Positions 61,974 through 64,000 of a DNA stretch of 64,000 nucleotides are shown piece by piece (positions within the stretch are counted from its first letter, which is position 1; each line of letters starts with the position of its first letter). Source of the DNA: Chamaecyparis obtusa (taxonomy: Eukaryota > Streptophyta > Pinopsida > Cupressales > Cupressaceae). Both the position numbers and the translations under genes were made by a program. The notes beneath the pieces were generated by a model that saw nothing but the letters and a program-made list of their open reading frames with translations, had not been told where the DNA came from and searched no databases. The DNA is taken from the NCBI GenBank assembly GCA_027943335.1, contig BSBK01007034.1, positions 124,001 to 188,000 on the forward strand, written 5' to 3'.

Positions 61974-62974
61974 CTAAGGGTAACATACATTATTAAATGT
62001 TAAAATTTAAGTACATTACATGTGTGTAGGTAAAATAAGATTAAAATCTAAAATTATATAAATACAATTATACATAATTATCCTAGAGAGAGAGAGAATC
62101 TTAAGTGTGGAGACAGATAGTGTTAAAAAGTACGATGAGATTTTTAAGGGAATGGGGGGTATCTTAAGGGGTTTGGTGAGAGAGTCTTAATTAGTGTCAA
62201 AGGGTAGCATGAGAAATAAATAGTCTTAATGGACAAGGAGAGAGAGAGAGAGGGAGGGAGAGGGTGTGGACAGAGTATTAAGGAGTTTGGTGAGAGTCAT
62301 AATGGGCACATGGAGAGAGACAAAGTTTTAAAATTTTCTAACATTTTCTAATAATTTTCTAACATTTCCTAATTTTTTCAAAGGTTTCAAATTTTTCTAA
62401 ATTTTCCTAAAGTTTCAAGTTTTTATAAATTTGCCTAAGATTTTAAATTTTCTTAATTTGTTCTAAATTTTTCTAATAAAAATAATTTAAAACTACATTT
62501 TAACTTTACTAATTAAAAATAGTTTAAAAACAACCAATAAGATTACTAAAAATCTAAAACTTTCTAACATTTTTTAGTTTTTTCTAATATTTTCTAATAT
62601 ATTTTATAGTATTTTCTAACATTTTCTAGTATTTTCTAATATTTTCTAACATTTACTAACATAATTTTGTAACTTAGACCTAATTTCTTAAAATTAGAAA
62701 TTACCGAAAATGAAATAACTATTTGAAAATAAAAATATTAATTAAAATAATTTATAAACATATAATTTATAATAAGAAATCATTTTTAAAAAATATGTGT
62801 ATACCTGGAATATACAACAGTCGAAGGAGATGGAATAGAAGGCAAGGAGGACAAAGTCAACAAGGTCGTCACGAGGTCATCAGGGGGTTCTCTCTAACAC
62901 TGGGGTCTATTGTTCTTTGTGAATAGTAATTGTGAAAATGACACCCCTCTGCCAAAAATTTGTAGGAAATCCAG
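61974..62974. repeat. Upstream region with GA-rich and TTTTCTAA repeats
   Basis: 62080-62330 has GA microsatellites and repeated 'ttaagg.gtttggtgagag'. 62330-62660 is an array of 'attttctaac' type units of 10-12 bp. The rest is AT-rich. It is presumably the promoter side of the minus-strand gene. No coding frame is seen. Confidence 0.8.
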
Positions 62975-63095
62975 TGTAAGGGGTCTTTGCACAAAGACCT
63001 TGTTATCCCTTCGGGTGAAGTACCCCACGTCAGGGTCTTCACGTGAAGAGGTCATATGTCTTTGTGGGAAGACCCCTACTGCATATGAAGACCTT
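62975..63095. repeat. Right subterminal palindromes
   Basis: GGGGTCTTTGCACAAAGACC (62979-62998), AGGGTCTTCACGTGAAGAGG (about 63031-63050) and TATGTCTTTGTGGGAAGACC (about 63056-63075) share the GGTCTTy..rAAGACC core of the left cluster at 54822-54899. Confidence 0.7.
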
Positions 63096-63189
63096 AAAAA
63101 TTGAATTTTTGGGCCCAACCAAAAATCGTTCATCCCCAAAAGTGGGACTCACTTTTGTGGGTTCACCCAATTCATAGTCTCTCATATTC

Positions 63190-63960
63190 ACAAGTGTTTG
63201 AAATTCCCCCATAATGGAGAAATAATCATGATTAATCATAGTCTCTATCATCCTTTAGCACCTCGAGAGAACTTTGACCTTGATTTATTTTGGCCTTACA
63301 TGCATCAACCAACACAACCTTGTAAAGACAATCCTTTTCAATCGTATCATAAATTCAAGATCCAAAAGATTTGTGAGCTTAGTGATCCTAAGGATGTTCC
63401 ATCTCCTTTATTTAGACCCGAACTTCTTCCTACACCTTCCAAAACTTTGATATATGCTTTTGTTCCACCTCCTAAATCTTATAAACATCCCATCGATGTT
63501 ATCTATCAACCTAGTGTGGTTCCTTTTTCTTCCCTCTAAAGAAGAAAAGGACCCAATGTTAATGGATCCTCAACCTAACCAAATCTCAAGAAAAACCAAG
63601 TGTAACCATTGTGCTTGTGATCACTGTTATAAATGATGTGGTAGAGCCTATGAGCATGTTTCCCAAAATATTTCTTCCCCTAAGACACGTACTAATGCTT
63701 TGATTTCCTTTGACCAAACTATGCATAGCCCAATGGAGGAGTTAATTTAAAAATGATGAAATAGAACAAATATGATAATTCTATTCAATTCTTAGATTCT
63801 ATTACAATTAAATTGGATGAAGATGATACTCTTGATGATGTTTATTTCAATATTTCTAATACAAATAATTATATTCATGCTAGTGATTCTAATGATATGT
63901 ATGAGCTTACTGATGTTAATCATGAATTACTAGCTATTTTTTCAAAAAATTATCTCTTTG
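63190..63960 (+). pseudogene. Unrecognised frame with a cysteine cluster, runs toward the window edge
   Basis: The frame from about 63190 to 63539 is open (ENFDLDLFWPYMHQPTQPCK, then PELLPTPSKTLIYAFVPPPK). After a shift by one base it continues KEEKDPMLMDPQPNQISRKT plus KCNHCACDHCYK, followed by a stop, then CGRAYEHVSQN. It then returns to the first frame with an acidic stretch (LDEDDTLDDVYFNISN) at about 63790-63960. The Pro-rich, then Cys-rich, then Asp/Asn-rich order is not one I know. The acidic part is similar in style to the protein at 19500-20252. It may be the internal part of another LTR element that extends past the window. Confidence 0.4.
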
Positions 63961-64000
63961 TCCTAGAGATGAACAAACTTAACCATCTTTACAACATGGT

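Larger units (their letters stand above)
54780..63130. mobile_element. Large two-gene DNA transposon with convergent genes
   Basis: A transposase gene on the plus strand (55240-58741) faces an unrelated spliced gene on the minus strand (61973-60083) across a tandem-repeat block. GGTCTTC-type palindromes cluster near both ends (54822-54899 and 62975-63095) and not elsewhere in the window. The layout of two genes plus subterminal repeats recalls CACTA elements, but the transposase does not show the tnp2 signatures I know, and I found no CACTA ends. Exact termini and target duplication are not resolved, so the outer limits are approximate. Confidence 0.6.

Noticed and set aside
54780..63130. CACTA (En/Spm) element
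   Set aside because: The two-gene layout fits, but I found neither CACTA termini nor tnp2 transposase motifs.

Overview
This is nuclear DNA of a large-genome seed plant. It is AT-rich and almost entirely made of transposable elements and their remains. Evidence for a plant is the tRNA-iMet primer-binding sites (TGGTATCAGAGC) of Ty1/copia and chromovirus-like Ty3/gypsy elements, a Tat-type gypsy element with two RNase H domains, and U-rich introns with GT..AG ends. The nesting density and long tandem arrays would fit a gymnosperm, but nothing here fixes the species. I see no prokaryotic feature, no CRISPR array, no rRNA and no functional tRNA gene.

Layout. 1-2530 is a tandem array of two roughly 360-bp families. 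2897-22613 is a three-level LTR nest. The outer Ty1/copia element (TSD aatat on both sides) carries a Ty3/gypsy element inside its 3' LTR. That gypsy element's 3' LTR carries a pol-less LTR element (TSD ctttt on both sides) encoding a chimeric gag-acidic protein. 22848-27274 is a decayed intron-rich gene on the minus strand. It appears to be the accessory gene of a large DNA transposon interrupted by the copia nest. 27800-34055 holds two gypsy remnants in opposite orientations, one split by a TIR element, followed by a tRNA-derived SINE. 34745-35144 looks like the first exons of a low-copy gene. 35505-35890 is a long-armed inverted repeat and 37640-38290 an L1-type ORF1 fragment. 38413-53045 is a complete but decayed Tat-type gypsy element on the minus strand (TSD catat on both sides).

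54780-63130 is the most unusual part. It is a large DNA transposon with a transposase gene on the plus strand and a spliced, unrelated gene on the minus strand, pointing at each other across a tandem-repeat block. Clusters of GGTCTTC-type palindromes lie near both ends. Its accessory gene shares exon order, intron phase and short residue blocks with the gene at 22848-27274, so the window seems to hold two members of one two-gene transposon group. The right edge (63190-63960) carries another broken reading frame with a cysteine cluster.

Every long coding region has premature stops or frameshifts. No intact autonomous element was found. The relative order of insertion can be read directly from target-site duplications and from empty-site copies preserved in partner LTRs.
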